Shown piece by piece: positions 31,601 through 46,651 of a stretch of 64,000 nucleotides of DNA. Numbering within the stretch: position 1 is the stretch's first letter; each line of letters opens with the position of its first letter. This DNA comes from Scylla paramamosain. Its lineage: Eukaryota > Arthropoda > Malacostraca > Decapoda > Portunidae. A program made the translations under genes and the position numbers. Location: assembly GCF_035594125.1 (NCBI RefSeq), contig NC_087181.1, positions 8,214,817 through 8,278,816 on the forward strand, read 5' to 3'. The notes under the pieces are model-generated. The model did not search any database. It saw only the letters and a list, made by a program, of their open reading frames with translations, and was not told where the DNA came from.

Positions 31601-34600
31601 TTTGAGTTTAGTTCACATTGTTAAATAGCAAAGCGCCAAAATGCATCCAAAACACACTTTGTAGGAAAAGTAATCGAGTTTTCCAGATCCAGTTTTCCAG
31701 TTTTCATTGGGTGCCATAACCCCAAAATGCATGCAATCCACCCTATATGTGGAAAGGAAACGACATTTCCAGCAATGTGTTTTCTGAGAGTTTATAAGGG
31801 TATTAGGCACCAAAACGATGAAAAAAAAATGGAAAGCCCCTTTTTGAAAAATAAATAAATAAATAAATAAAAACTACCAAACACGTGTGTTTTGAGTGTT
31901 TTTTTTTTTTCCCTACTTTCGTACACTCGAAAGGCATCCAAAACACCTTTCATGGAAAAACACAATAACATTACCAAAAAGAAGTATTATGAGTGTTCTT
32001 AAGGTTGTTACGTAGAAAAACGGCAAAATGCATGTAATGTACCCTATATAGGAAAACGATAAGAAATTACGATAAATGTGTATTATAAATGTGTATTATT
32101 CAGGTACCAAAACTCTAAAACGCGTAAATAGCATTCTATAAAGAGAAAAGAACATTACCAAGAATGTGTATTTCAAGTGTATTTCACATATTTAGGTACC
32201 AAAACGCCAAAATGCTCGCAACCCACCCCATAAGGGGAAAGGAAACAAGATTTTTTGAAGCGTGTCTTTTCACTGTTTATGAACACTAACGAAGAATCTA
32301 AAGCATTCTATATAGATATAAACAAAACATTACCAAAAATGTCTCGTTTCGGTGTTTTGAGCTACTGTCGTACTAAAAGCTAAAAAGGCATAGAAAACAC
32401 CATTTATAGAGAAACAAAATAACATTACGAATAACAAGGTTTTTTTGTGTTTTTGAGCTTGTTACATAGAAAAACACATCAGAGCATGGAAAGTACTTTA
32501 TACAGGGAAACGAAAAGACATTACAAGTATCGTGTATTTTAAGTGTTTTGAGCTTCTTAAGTACCAAAATGCTAAAACACATGAATAGCCCTCTATATGG
32601 AAAAACCTAACAACGTTACCAAAAATTTCTATTTGAGAGTTATCCACATTGATAGGTACCAAAGCGCCAAAATGCATGCAAAGCCATTTATCTAGGGGAA
32701 AAAAAAAAAAACATTTCGAGAATCATGTTTTATAAGTATTCTTCAGCTTGTTAGGCACCAAATAGCTGAAAAGTATAGAAATCTTCCTATATGGGAATAC
32801 AAAACAACATTAAAAAAAACGTCTTTCGAGTGTTTTCGAATTCATACGTACCGAAACGCTTAAAGGCATGAAAACACCTTTTATGAAGAAACTGAATAAT
32901 ATAATGAAAAACAAGTACTTTGAGTGTCTTATAATTTGTTACAAAGAAAAAAAAATGCCTAAATGCATGGAAAGCTCCCAAATGGGGAAGCTAAAAGACA
33001 TTACGAGTCACGTACATTATGAGTGTTTTTGAGCGTCTTAGGTACCAAAAATGTTAAAACCCATGTATACCACTCTATATGAAGAAACAGAAAAACGCCA
33101 CCAAACACGTGTATTTATAATGTTTTCAACACTGTTAGGTACCAAAACGCCAAAATCCATGCAAAGCTTTCTATATGGGGAAACGAAACTACATTACGAG
33201 AAACATGTCTGTTTATGAGCGTAATAGTCACGATAACACTAAATAGTATAGAAATCATAGAAATGTATCGCTATATTGCACCGTTTATAAGGAAGCACCA
33301 TTTATGAGGAAACAGAACATCAGTAAAAACGTGTAATATGAGTGTTTTGAGCTTGTTTGGTACCAAACCGCTGAAGTGCATGCAAAAGGTTCTATTTGGG
33401 AAAAGAAAAACACATTACCAAAAAAACGTGTATTTTAAGTGCTTTTCAAAGTCTTACGTACCAAAAGGCTAAAAAGCATGGAAAACATGCTATATTTTAT
33501 CAAAATCGTGTCCTTTGAGTGTTTCTGAGCTTCTCACCAAAATGTTTAAAACATGCAAAACGGTAAAAATGCATGCAAAGTACCTAATATGAGAAACGGA
33601 ACGATAATAAAGGAAACGTATATTATGAGTGTTTTTTTCAGCTTTTTATGTATCAAAACGCTAAAACACGTGAATAGTACTCTATATGGAAAAACAGAAC
33701 AACATTACCAAAATCGTGTAATATAAGTGATTACCACCAAGTTATGGAACAAAACGCTAAAATACATACAAGGCACCATATAAGATGAATCTGAACATCA
33801 TTGCTAAAACCGAGTAATATGAGTGTTTTTTGAGCTTGTTTGCAAACAAAACGCTAAAATGCATTCAAAGCACCTTATGTGAAAGGAAAGAACATTACCA
33901 GAAACTTGTCTTTTGAGTGCTTTTCAGCTTCTTACGTACCAAATCTCTAAAAAGCATGGAAAACACGCTATATTGAAAACAAAACAACTTCATTAAAATC
34001 TTCTCTTTTGAGTATTTTTCAGCTTTTTACGTTCAACAACGCTAAAACGCATACAAAACACCCTTTATGGAGAAATAAAACAACATTAACAAAATCGTTC
34101 GTTTTGAGTGTTTTTGAGCTTAGGTACCAAAACGCCAAAATGCATGCAAAGCTTTCTTCATGGGATAAAGAGACAACATTACCAGAAACGTGTCATTTGG
34201 GTGTTTATGAGCATATTAAAACGCGAATATGCATGTAAAACATCCTATATGGAGAATACTTTCGAAAGTGTTTTTGAGCTTCTTACGAACCAAACATTAA
34301 AACACATGCAAAATACCCTTTATGGAGAAGCAGAACATTATTAAAAACGTGCATTTTGAGTGTGAACTTGTTAGATACAAAAAAGTTAAAAATGCATGCA
34401 AAGTACTTATTATAGAAAACGAAACGATATTAATAGAAACATGTATTATGAGTATTTTTTAGCTTTTTATCTTCCAGTACGTTGAAACACATGAATAGCA
34501 CTCTCTATGGATAAACAGAACTATATTATAAAAAACGTGTATTAAGACTAATTACCACCATGTTAGGTATCAAAACGGCAAAATCCCTATAAAAAAAAGA

Positions 34601-36899
34601 AAAACATTGCTAAAAACATGTAAAATAAGTGTTTTTTTAGGCATTTAGGTACCAAAACGCTGAAGTGCAAACAAATCACCCTTTATGAGAAAGAAAAACA
34701 TCATTAAAAACGTGTATTTTGAGTCTTTTCATCTTCTTACGTACCATAACACTAAAAAGCATGGAAAACACGATATATTAGAAAACAAAACAATCAAAAT
34801 CGTGACCTTTAATTTTTTTTTTTTTTTTTTTACTTTTTTCGTACAAAAACGCTAAAACGCGTACAAAACATCCTTACTGGAGAAACAGTAGAACATAACC
34901 AAAACCAAAACCAAAACATAACGTGTGTTTTCAGTGTTTTGGAGTTTGTTAGATATCTAAACGCCAACATCCGTGCAAAGTACCCTATATGGAGAAACGA
35001 GACGACATTACGAGAAACGTGTCATTTGTGTGTTTATGAGCGTCTTAGGCACCAAAACGCTATAAAAAAAAATGGAAAACACCCTATATGGGAAAATAAA
35101 GCAACATTATCGTAAACGGGTCTTTTGATTGTTTTTGAGCTTCTTACGTAACAAAACGCTAAAATACATGCAAACATCTTTGATGGAGAAAGAAAACAAC
35201 TATGAAAAAGCGTGTTTTTTTTTAATGTCCTTGAACTTTATAGCTATCAAAGCACTAAAAACGCATGCAAAGTACCCTGTCAGGGAAACGAAACTATATT
35301 AACAGAAAAGTTACTGCTTTTAGGCTTCTTAAGTACCAAAACTCTACAACATATAAAAAAAAAAAAAAAACACTTTATATGGAAAAGTAGAACATCTTTA
35401 CGAAAAACGTGTATTATGAGTGAGTACCACCTTGTCAGTGATCAAAACACCAAAATGCATACAAAGCACCCTATAAGAAGAAAAAGAACAACATTGATAA
35501 AAAAAAAAAAAAACATGTGATAATGTTTTTGAGTTTGTTAAGTACCACAAAATTAAAGTGCATGCAAGCATACTACATGGGAAAAGAAAAAAAATACCAA
35601 AAACGTGTCTTTTGAGTGTTTTTTTTTTTCAAATTCTTACGTACCAAAACGCTAAATAACATAGAAAACACGCTATATTTGAAAACAAAAACAACTTTAT
35701 CAAAATCGTGTCTTTTAAGTTTTTTTTTCTTTATTAACTTTTTACGTTCCAAAACGCTAAAGCGGTTACAGATCTTCATTTCTGGAGAAATAAAACAACT
35801 TTACATAAAAACGTTTGTTTTGAGTGTTTTCGAGTTTGTTAGTCTCCAAAACGCCAAAATTCAAGCAAAACACCCGATATTACGTAATGATTCGACATTA
35901 CCAGAAAAGTGTTGTTTGGTTGTTTATGAGCGTGTTAGGCACCAAAAGGCTAAAAAGGATGGAAAACACAATATATGGAAAAAACAAATTTTTCGAAAAT
36001 GAGTCTATTTATTTATTTATTTCATTTTTGTGCTTATTACGTACCAAAACGCTAAAGCACATGTAAAACACACTTTTTTGGAGAAACAGAACAACATTAC
36101 TAAACACGAGTATTAAAGTGTTTTAGTTCTAGTTACGTACAAAAACGCCAAAATACATGCAAATTACGCAATATGGGGGAACGAAACACTAATAATAGAA
36201 ATGTGTATTATGAGTGTTTTTTTTTTTGTTTCATAGGTACCAAAACGCTAAAGCACATGAATAGCACAGGACAATATTACCAAAAAAACGTGTATTATGA
36301 GTGATTACCACCGTGTTAGGGAACAAAACGCCAAAATGTATACAAAGCACCATATAGGAAGAAACAGAACAAAATTGCTAAAATCGTATAATATGAGTTG
36401 TTGTTTTTTTTAGTTTCTTTGGTATCAAAACGCTAAAATATCCCATATAAGAAAAAAAAAATAGTGTCTTTTCAGTGCTTTTCATCGTTTTTTTTTATGT
36501 ACCAAAACTCTCAAAAGCATGGAAAACACGCTATACTGGAAAACAAAAGTTTATCAAAATTTCGCCTTTTAAGTGTTTTTACAGCTACTTACGTACAAAA
36601 ACGCTAAAACGAATACAAATCACACATTCTGGAGAAACATGACATTACCAAAAATATGTGTTTGAGTGTTTTTGAGTTTCTTTGTTACCAAAACGCCAAA
36701 AAATTATGTAAACTACCTTACATATGATAACGAAACAACACTACCAGAAATGTGTCTTTTGAGTGTTTATGAGCGTGCTAGGCACCTAAACGATAACAAA
36801 AATGGAAAGCACACCAAAAAAAAAATTTTTTTTCAATGTTTTTTACCTACTCATGTAGCAAAACAATGAAACATATGCAATAACCCTTACTGGAAAAAA

Positions 36900-38050
36900 C
36901 ACCTAAAAAACATGTATTTTGGGTGTTTTTGACCTTGTTATGTAGAAAATGCCCAAAATGCATGCAAAGTACTCTATATGGGAAACGAAAAGACATATAT
37001 GGGAAACGGCCATTATGAAGGTTTTCGAGCTTCTTAGGTATAAAAAATGCTATAACGCATGAATAGCACTCAAAATCGAGAAATAGAAAATCCTTACAAT
37101 AAAACGTTTATTTTAGGTGTTTTTTTTTCACATAATTACATACCAAAATGCCAAAATGTATGCAAAGCCCTCTATATGGGAAAACGAAACGACATTACCA
37201 GAAACATGTCTTTTGAGTGATTTTTAGCATGTTAGGCATTCCTATATGGGGAAAAGAAACGTGGTTTTAAATGTTTATAAACGTGTCAGGCACAAAAAAC
37301 GCTAAAAAGCATGAAAATTACCCTATATGCAAATACAAAACAATATTACCAAGAACACCTATTTTCACTGTTTTTGAGCTACCTACGTACCAAAACGCTA
37401 AAATGTATACAAACCACCCTTAATGGGGAAAAGACATTACGAGAAACGTGCATTATGAGTGTTTTTTTTTTACTTTTTCCGTACCAAAACGCTAAAACAC
37501 ATGAATAGCACTCTGTTTCAGAGAAACAGAATAATATTATCAAAAAGGTGTATTTTCAGTGTATTTCACATTCTTAAGTACCAAATCGCCAAAATCCACG
37601 CAAAGCATCCTATATACTTAAAGTAAACGAGATTCCCAAAAACGTGCCTTTTGAGTGATTATGAGCATGTTATGCACCAAAACACGAAAAAAAAAACATT
37701 GAAAGCACCTTATATGGGTAAACAAAAAAATATTACTAAAAACGTGTCTTTTGAGTTTTTTTTTTTATTTACTTACGTACCAATATGCTAAAACGCATGC
37801 AAAACATCCTCTATGGAGAAAGAGCATAACATGAACAAGTATTTTGAGTGTTTTTGAGCTTATTACCTACGAAAACGCCAAAATGCTTGGAAAATCCTCT
37901 ATATGGGGAAACGAAAAAACATTACGAGAAACGGATATTATAAGCGTTTTGAGCTCAGGTACAAAAAACGCTAAAACGCATGAAGGGCACTCAATATGGA
38001 GAAAGATAACAACATTATCAAAAACATGTATTTTCTGTGTAATTCACATT
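36900..38050 (+). repeat. Form A satellite segment embedded in form B block
   Basis: Monomers with GACCTTGTTATGTAGAAAAT, ATGAATAGCACTC, TTTCACATAATTAC, TTATGAGCATGTTATGCACC and GAGCTACCTACGTACC appear in the form A order for about 2.4 units, then form B resumes with ACGATATTAACAG-type monomers at about 38,130. Confidence 0.65.
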
Positions 38051-40264
38051 GCTAGGTACGAAAACGTCAAAATGCATGCAAAGCACACTAATCGGGTGCT
38101 TTGCATTCAAAGTGCCTACTGTAGGAAACAAATCGATATTAACAGAAACGTGTACTATGAGTATTTTTTTTTTTTTCAGCTCCTTAGGTACCAAAACACT
38201 AAAACACCTGAACAGCATTCTATATGGAGATATAGTACAACATTACCAAAAACATGTATTATGAATGAATACCACCATATTAGGGACATAAACGCCAAAC
38301 AAATGCTACTTACAAAAAGAATCAGAACAACATAGGTAATATGTGTTTTTAAGCTTGTTTGGTAGGAAAACGCTAAAGTGTATGTATGCAAAGCATTCTA
38401 TATTGGAAAAGAAAAATACTACCAAAAACGTGTCATTTGAGAGCTTTTCAGCTTCTTGCGTATCGAAACGCTAAAAAGCATGAAAGACACGCTGTATTTG
38501 AAAAAATAAATAAATAAAAAATCATAAAAACCGTGTCTTTTCAATGATTTTGAGATTTTTAACTAAAAAAAAATCGCTAAAACGCATTCAGAACACCTTT
38601 TCTGGAAAAACAGGACAGCATGAACAAAGTCGTCTGTTTCGCGTGATTTTGTACGTGATAGGTAGCAAAACGCCAAAATGCATGCATATTACCGACATTA
38701 CAAGAAATGTGTCATTTATGTATGTATAAGCATATTAGGCATAAAAACGCTAAAAAAAAAAAAAAAAAAACATGGAAAACACCCTATATGGGAAAATACA
38801 ACAAACTATGTTAGGGACCTAAACGCCCAAATGCCTACAAAAGACAGTATGTGAGAAAAAAAAAAAAGAACAACATTAGTAAAAACGTGTAAAAAGAGTG
38901 TTTTTGAGCTTGTTAGTTACCAAAATGCTAAAGGGATTGAAAAGCCATTTTTAGAGAAAGGATAAAAATAACATTATCAAAACCTTTTGAGTTTTTTTTT
39001 TTTTTCATCTTCTTACGTACCAAAAGCTATAAAGCATGCAAAATACGCTATATTGCAAAACAAAATAATTTCATTAACATCGTGTCCTTTGAGTGTTTTT
39101 GAGCTCCTTACGTTCCAATTTTAAACACATGCGAAACACCCTTTATAGACACAATAACATTATGAAAAACGTGTATTTTGAGTGTCTTTCAACTAGTTAG
39201 GTACTAAAACGGTATAAATACATGCAAAGTACCCAATATGAGATGTGAGATGATATTACAGAAAGTGTGTCCTTTGAGGATTTTGAGTTTTTTACGTACC
39301 AAATCACTAAAACACATGCAAAAAACGATTTATGGAGAAACGGAACATTATGAAAAACGCTTGTTTTAAGTGTTTTTGAGCTTGTTAGCTACCAAAACGC
39401 CAAAATGCATGCAAAGCACTCTATATGGGGTAACGAGATAATATTGCAATACACGTGTCATTTGGGTGTATATATGGTTATTAGGCACCAAACTGATAAA
39501 AAGCATGGAAAACACCCTACATACGAAAACAAAACAATATTATCGAAAACGTGTCTTTTGAGTGTTATTGAAATTTCTACGTACCAAAACGCTAAAACAC
39601 ATGCAAAGCACCGTATATGGAGGAACAAAGGAACATCAATAAAAACGTGTTTTGAGTGTCTTAGAATTTGTTAGGTACCAAATCGCTAAAAATGCATGCA
39701 AAGTACACGATATGAGAAACGAAACGATATTAGCAGAAATGTTTATTATGAGTGTTTTTTTTTTCTTTTTTTTCAGCTTCTTAGGTATCAAAATGCTAAA
39801 ACACATATACAGCACTCTGTATGCAGAAAGAGAACAATATTACAAAACACGTGTATTATGAGTGATTACCACCATGTAGAGAACAAAACGACAAAATCCA
39901 TACATAGTTCCATATATAAAGAAACAGAACAACATTGCGAAAAACGTGAAAATGAGAGTATTTGAGATTGTTTGGCACCAAAACGCTAACGTGCACGCAA
40001 AAGCACCCATTATGGGAAAAGAAAACATTACTAAAAAACGTGTATTTTGAGTTTTTTTCAACTTCCTACGTAACAAAATGCTAAAAAGCATGAAAAACAC
40101 ACTGTATTGGAAAACAAAACAACTTTATCAAAATCATGTCTTTTAAGTATTTTCAGCTTCTTTCGTGCAAAAACAGTAAAACGATTACAAAACACTCTTT
40201 AGGGTGGTGAAACAGAACAACATTACCAAAAACCTGTGTTTTAAGTATTTTTGAGCTCAGGTAT

Positions 40265-40570
40265 CATAATGACAAACAGAACGCCTGACTTCTGAATTTT
40301 CTAAAAATTCTGATTGGGGAAAAGCAAACTTGGTATTGTTCAATGCCTCAAAAACTCAATTCTACATCTATCAACTTGACACAACCTTCCAGACAACTAT
40401 CCCCTCTTCTTCAATGACACTTAACTGTCCCCCTTTTCTACACTGAACATCCTCGGTCTGTCCTTTACTCATAATCTGAACTGGAAACTTTTTTTTATTT
40501 ATTATTTATTTTATTTATTGGATTTTTGTTGCCCTTGGCCAGTGTCTCTCCAACATAAAAAAAAAAAAGG
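40265..40570 (+). pseudogene. LINE RT C-terminal fragment plus dispersed-repeat tract
   Basis: Codons from about 40,277 read E-R-L-T-S-E-F, then S-D-W-G-K-A-N-L-V-L-F-N-A-S-K-T-Q-F, the RT region just after the Y-A-D-D motif of Jockey/I-type LINEs. It would follow on from the family seen at 41,168-43,240, whose last coding piece also ends in E-R-L-T. After about 190 bp it is frame-broken. From 40,515 the tract GGATTTTTGTTGCCCTTGGC is the inverse of the repeat at 28,460-28,500. Confidence 0.65.
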
Positions 40571-41167
40571 AAAATAAAATAGCATTACCAAAAACGTCTA
40601 TTTTGAGTGTTGTTGAGCGTCTTACGTACCAGAACGCTAAAACGCGTCCAAAACATCCTTTATGAAGAAACAGAACAACATTAGCAAAAACTTCTTTTTT
40701 TTTTTGAGCTTGTTAGTTAACAAAATGAAAAAATTCATGCAAAGTACCCGATATGGGGAAACGAAACACTTTGCGTGTTTTTTTTTTTTTTTCAGCTTCT
40801 TATGTACCAAAACGCTGAAACACGTGAATAGTAAATTAGTTTTTTCAACATATTAGACACAAAATAACTAAAAAGTATGAAAAACGCTCTATATGGGAAA
40901 CCAAAACAATATTAAAGAAAACGTATATTTTAAGTGTTTTGAGCTTCTTACAAACGAAAACGTGCTTCTTAGGTAGCAAAAACAACAAAAATACTTTATA
41001 TCAGGTGCTAAGCAAGTGATATAAGGTAACGAGAGCACTTTACCAAAACATGTGATTTCGGTGTTGATGACCGTTTTAAGCACCAAATCCCCCAAAAAAA
41101 ATATGGAAAACGCTCAATATAAGAAAAAAAAAACATTACCGAGAACGTGACTTTTGAGTGTTTTTCA

Positions 41168-43240
41168 GTCAAGCGTTCTGTGGCTTCCCTGCGTGAAATG
41201 TTTACCCCCTGAAGGGTTGGACGTCTATGAAAAAACGTGGAAAAGTGCAGGGTTGTATCATCAGCGTAGGAGTGAATAGGACAAGAAGTCTGGTTTAGAA
41301 GGTGACAGGACAGAACCCTGAGGAACACCACTGTTAATAGATTTAGGAGAAGAGCAGTGACCGTCTACCACAGCAGCAATAGGACGGTCAGAAAGGAAAC
41401 TTGAGATGAAGTTACAGAGAGAAGGATAGAAGCCGTAGGAGGGTAGTTTGGAAATCAAAGCTTTGTGCCAGACTCTATCAAAAGCTTTTGATATGTCCAA
41501 GGCAACAGCAAAAGTTTCACAAAAAACTCTAAAAGAGGATGACCAAGACTCAGTAAGGAAAGCCAGATCACCAGTAGAGCGGCCTTGACGGAACCCATAC
41601 TGGCGATCAGATAGAAGGTTGTGAAGTGATAGATGTTTAAGAATCTTCCCGTTGAGGATAGATTCAAAAACTTTAGATAGGCAGGAAATCAAAGCAATAG
41701 GAACAGGTTGAATGTAGGGAAACTTCTAGCAAGAAGAAAAGGTAGATGTTGACAGACAGAGCTGAGAGTTTGACTAGGCAAGGAGCAAGCACCAAGGCAC
41801 AGTTTCGGAGAACAATAGGAGGGACCCCATCAGGTCCATAACCCTTCCGAGGTTTAGGCCAGCGAGGGCATGGAATACATCATTGCGAAGAATTTTAATA
41901 GGTGGCATGAAGTAGTCAGAGGATGAAGGAGAGGGAGGAACAAGGCCAGAATCGTCCAAGGTGGAGTTTTTAGCAAAGGTTTGAGCGAAGAGTTCAGCTT
42001 TAGAAATAGATTTGATAGCAGTGGTGCCATCTGGTTGAAATAGAAGAGGGAAAGAAGAAGAAGCAAAGTTATTAGAGATATTTTTGGCTAGATACCAGAA
42101 GTCACGAGGGGAGTTAGATCTTGAAAGGTTTTGACACTTTCTGTTAATGAAGGAGTTTTTGGCTAGTTGGAGAACAGACTTGGCATGGTTCCGGGCAGAA
42201 ATATAAAGTGCATGAGATTCTGGTGATGGAAGGCTTAAGTACCTTTTCTTGGCCACCTCTCTATCATGTATAGCACGAGAACAAGCTGTGTTAAACCAAG
42301 GTTTAGAAGGTTTAGGACGAGAAAAAGAGTGAGGAATGTACGCCTCTATGCCAGACACTATCACCTCTGTTATGCGCTCAGCACACAAAGACGGATCCCT
42401 GACACGGAAGCAGTAGTCATTCCAAGGAAAATCTGCAAAATACCTCTTCAGGTCCCTCCAACTAGCAGAGGCAAAATGTCAGAATGTCAGAATGTGCTCC
42501 ACTTTGGAAGTTAAGTAGTCAAAAGAATTTCTTATAGTCAGAGGAGTTAGGTGAGAGGTATACAGCACAGATAAATTTAGTTTGAGAATGACTCTGTATT
42601 CGTATCCAGATGGTGGAAAACTCGGAAGATTCAAGAGCCTGGGCACGAGAGCAGGTTAAGTCAATGCGCACATAAACGCAGCATCCAGCTTTGGATCGAA
42701 AATGAGGATAGAGAAAGTAGGAGGGAACAGAAAAGGGGCTACTGTCAGTTGCCTCAGACACCTGTGTTTCAGTGAGGAAAAAAAGATGAGGTTTAGAAGA
42801 GAAGAGGTGGTGTTCTACAGATTAAAAAATAGATCTTAGACCGCGAATGTTGCAGAAGTTAATGAAGAAAAAGTTGAGTGGGGTGTCAAGACACTTAGGG
42901 TCGTCGACAGAAAGGCAGTCCGACCTGGGGACATTTATGGTCCCCTCCCCAGATGGGGACTCCGAGGCTGGTGAGGAGTCGCCATGATGATTTACAAAAT
43001 TTTTTGAGTGAAGTGTGTGTGTGTCTTATTAGGTGCTTGTAGTTTTGTGTGGAGGAAGAGAGTTGTCTTTAGAGGGCAGGCTGTGACTGCCCCCTTGTGT
43101 TGTGAGACACAAAGGGAAACGTTCAGTGAGGTCACAGCTGGGTTTAATGATAAGTTCACAGCACCCCCTGAACAGTGCTTTAGACCTCACTGGGAGTAAT
43201 TATCGTTTCGGCAGGTGTCTACTGCCTCCTCCTAAGTTGC
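41168..43240 (-). pseudogene. Jockey/I-like LINE, 5' leader to mid-RT, inactive
   Basis: Minus-strand non-LTR retrotransposon in normal order. The 5' leader (43,240-43,000) contains GGAGGAGGCAGTAGACACC. An endonuclease segment follows (42,761-42,519; Y-F-L-Y-P-H-F-R-S-K-A-G-C-C-V-Y), then a pre-RT linker (42,388-41,774; P-K-P-S-K-P-W-F-N). RT (41,692-41,261) has F-R-Q-G-R-S-T, the motif A block D-I-S-K-A-F-D-R-V-W-H and G-V-P-Q-G-S-V-L-S. A deletion of roughly 25 bp after S-V-L-S-P shifts frame and removes the L-F-x-x-F-I-N-D-L block; Y-A-D-D-T survives in another frame (41,331-41,008). The copy stops at satellite at about 41,168. Multiple frame breaks make it dead. Confidence 0.85.
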
Positions 43241-43389
43241 ATTTAGAGCAACCAATATGGGAAACAAAAACATCACCAAAAACGTGTCTTTTAAGAGTTT
43301 TTTTTCAGTTTCTTACGTAAAAAAACGAAAAAAAAAAAAAGCATGGAAACACGCTATAATGAAAAAAAAATGAAAATTGTGTCTCTGAG
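43241..43389 (+). repeat. Short satellite remnant between two insertions
   Basis: About 1.5 diverged + monomers (CACCAAAAACGTGTCTTTTA, CAGTTTCTTACG) lie between the LINE and element copy 4. Confidence 0.7.
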
Positions 43390-43692
43390 GATGGGTTGTA
43401 GAATCGCTTATCCATATTAAATTGCTTATGTTTAACTCGTATCTCCTCCCTTATTTGTTGACCAATTTCTTTCATTCAAAACGTATTTTAATCCGAAAGG
43501 ATAGGAAATCAATGTGCGATCGTTTCTTTCTTGTATAATAGTATTTTTTTTTTTTTTTGTTCGATAAATAAGTAAAAGAAAACTTAACATCCAAATATTT
43601 GTCAACAATCAAAATCAGATCCAAACAGCAATTTCGATAGAAGGCATTATTCGTCTTTCATATTTTCATAAGCTGCAATATGCAATATGCAA

Positions 43693-43964
<272 letters not shown>

Positions 43965-44088
43965 ACAAGAATAACAACGGAGGAGATAATTTTTATATGC
44001 TAAAATACACCATTTTGAGAGATCAAGTGGTAAACCTGAAGGAGTTGTGTAATTTACCTATTGCAGCAAGGGACTTGAAACTTACAGG

Positions 44089-44194
<106 letters not shown>

Positions 44195-45869
44195 CTTTAG
44201 TTACTGTGAATAGTTTTGCACATATGCCTTAAACGATTCATGATATCACGTGTGAATTCTCGGGGATTGGGGGGGGGGAAGAATTTTAGTATATTTCACT
44301 ATATTTCTAAGTAAAAACCAGTGTTGTACTGTTTGAAATAAATAAAACATTAATGGAGAAGATATCTGATGGAGATACATTGATTATTTTCTTTATATTT
44401 AAGAAGATAATTATATATATATATATATATTTTTTTTTTCGTAAATAAATCTACAAAATTCTCATTCTCTGATGATGTACGTAAATATAGCCGTAGATAT
44501 TCATATGAGACAAAAGAAAAACGGGTATTTAAAAAAAAAAATATGTAAGAAAAAGAAAAAAAATGAACACATGTGTCCCGTGGTTCGTGAAAGTGTAGAA
44601 TTTCATTACGTGACATTAAAATGCATAAGGGAAAAAAAATTGTCAAAATGTTGCATTTACCAAAAGAAGCGAAAAAAAATGCATAAAATTTTAAATAGAA
44701 AAAAAAAATTAGTTCGACCTCCTACAACCCCCTTGAATGTTTTTTTTAAGGTTCTTACACACAAAAATGCTAAAACGCATACAAAACACCCTTTATTGAA
44801 AAACAGTACAACATTACCAATAACATGTGTTTCGTGTGTTTTTGAGCTTATTAGGTATCAAAACGGCAAAATGCATGCAAAGGACACAACGTGGGACTGC
44901 GACACGACATTAACCGAAACGTGTCATTTGGGTATTTATGAGCGTATCAGGCACTAAAACTCTTAAAAAAAAAAAAAAAAAAAAAAGAAAGAAAGAAAGA
45001 AAAAGAAAAGAAACATCCTACATGGGAAAACAAAACAGCACTATCGTAAACGTGTCTTTTGAGTGTTTTTTAGTATGTTAGGTATCAAAACGCTAAAACA
45101 CATGCAAAAACACCCATTATAGAAAAAAAAAAAAAACAATAATATGATAAACGTGAATTTTGAGTGTCCTTGAGCTTGTTAGGTACCAAAACGCTAAGAA
45201 TGTATACAAAGTACCGAATATGGGAAAATAAATTTTATTAAGAGAAACGTGTTTTTAAGCTTCTTAGGTACAAAAAGGCTAAAAACACATGAATAGCACT
45301 CTATATGGAGAAAAAAATGGATCATTACCAAAAAACCTGTATTATGTGTGATCACCACCATGCTTGGGACGAAAACGCCAAAATGCATGCAAAGCACCCG
45401 ATAAGAAGAATCAGAACAACATCCCTAAAAACGTATAAAATGAGTGTTTTTTAGCGTGTTACGTACCATGCAAATAATTTTATTTCGGAAAAGAAAGCAA
45501 CATTATCAAAAATGTGTCTTTTGAGTGTTTTCAACTTCTTACGAACCAAAAACGCTATAAAGCGTGGAAAACACGCTATAATGGAAAACAAAACTTCATC
45601 AAAATTGTGATTTTTTTTTAATGTTTTGAGCTTCTTACGTACTAAAACGCCAGAACGCTTACAAAACGCTTACTCTTTCTTGAAGAAACTGAACATTACC
45701 AAAAACGTGAGTTTTGGGAATTTTCGAACTTGTTAGATACCAGAGCATCAAAATGCATGCAAATCACCGATATGGGGTAAAGAGGCTACATTACCATGAA
45801 CGGGTCATTTGAGTGTTGATGAGCGTATTATGCACCACACCGCCAAAAGGCACGGAAAACACCCTATTT

Positions 45870-45906
<37 letters not shown>

Positions 45907-46651
45907 GGTTCTTACATACTAAAACACCAAAACTCATGCAATACACTCTTTAAGGGGAAACAGAGCAACTTCATGAAAAACGTATATTTTGAGTGTCTTT
46001 GAACTTGTTAGGTTCCAAAACACTTAAAATTATTGCGAATTACCTAATACAGAAAACGAAACGATATTAACAAATGTGTATTATGATTGTTTTTCCGCTT
46101 TTTTTTTTTTTGTATCAATATGCTAAAACACATGATTAGCACTATATATGGAAAAACAGAATATTATTATATTATTACCAAAGACGTTTATTATGAGTTG
46201 TTACCACTATGTTAGGGACTAAAACGACAAAATGCATACAATGCACCTGATAAGAATTTCTTCTTATTAGGTGCACATTAGTATGCAGATTAATAAAAAC
46301 AGGGAATATGAGTTTTTTTCAGCTTGTTAGGTACCAAAACACTAAGTTGCATGAAAACACCTTATTTGGGAAAATAAAACATTACCAAAAAAGTGTCTTT
46401 GAAGAGTTTTCTGCTTCTTACGTACCAAAACGCTTGCTAACTCCCTTTCTGAAGAAATAGAACAATGTGTGTTTTGAGTGTTTTTGAGCTTGTTAGGTTC
46501 CAAAACTGCATGCAAAGCACCCGATATTGGGTAACGAGACGATATTACCAGAAACGTGGCATTTCATTATATATGAACGTATTAGGCACCAAAACGCTAA
46601 AAAGCATGGAAAACGTACTAAAAGGAAATCAAAACAATATTTTTTTTTTCA

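Noticed and set aside
42266..42514. Arg-rich plus-strand ORF
   Set aside because: Antisense shadow of the minus-strand LINE linker region.
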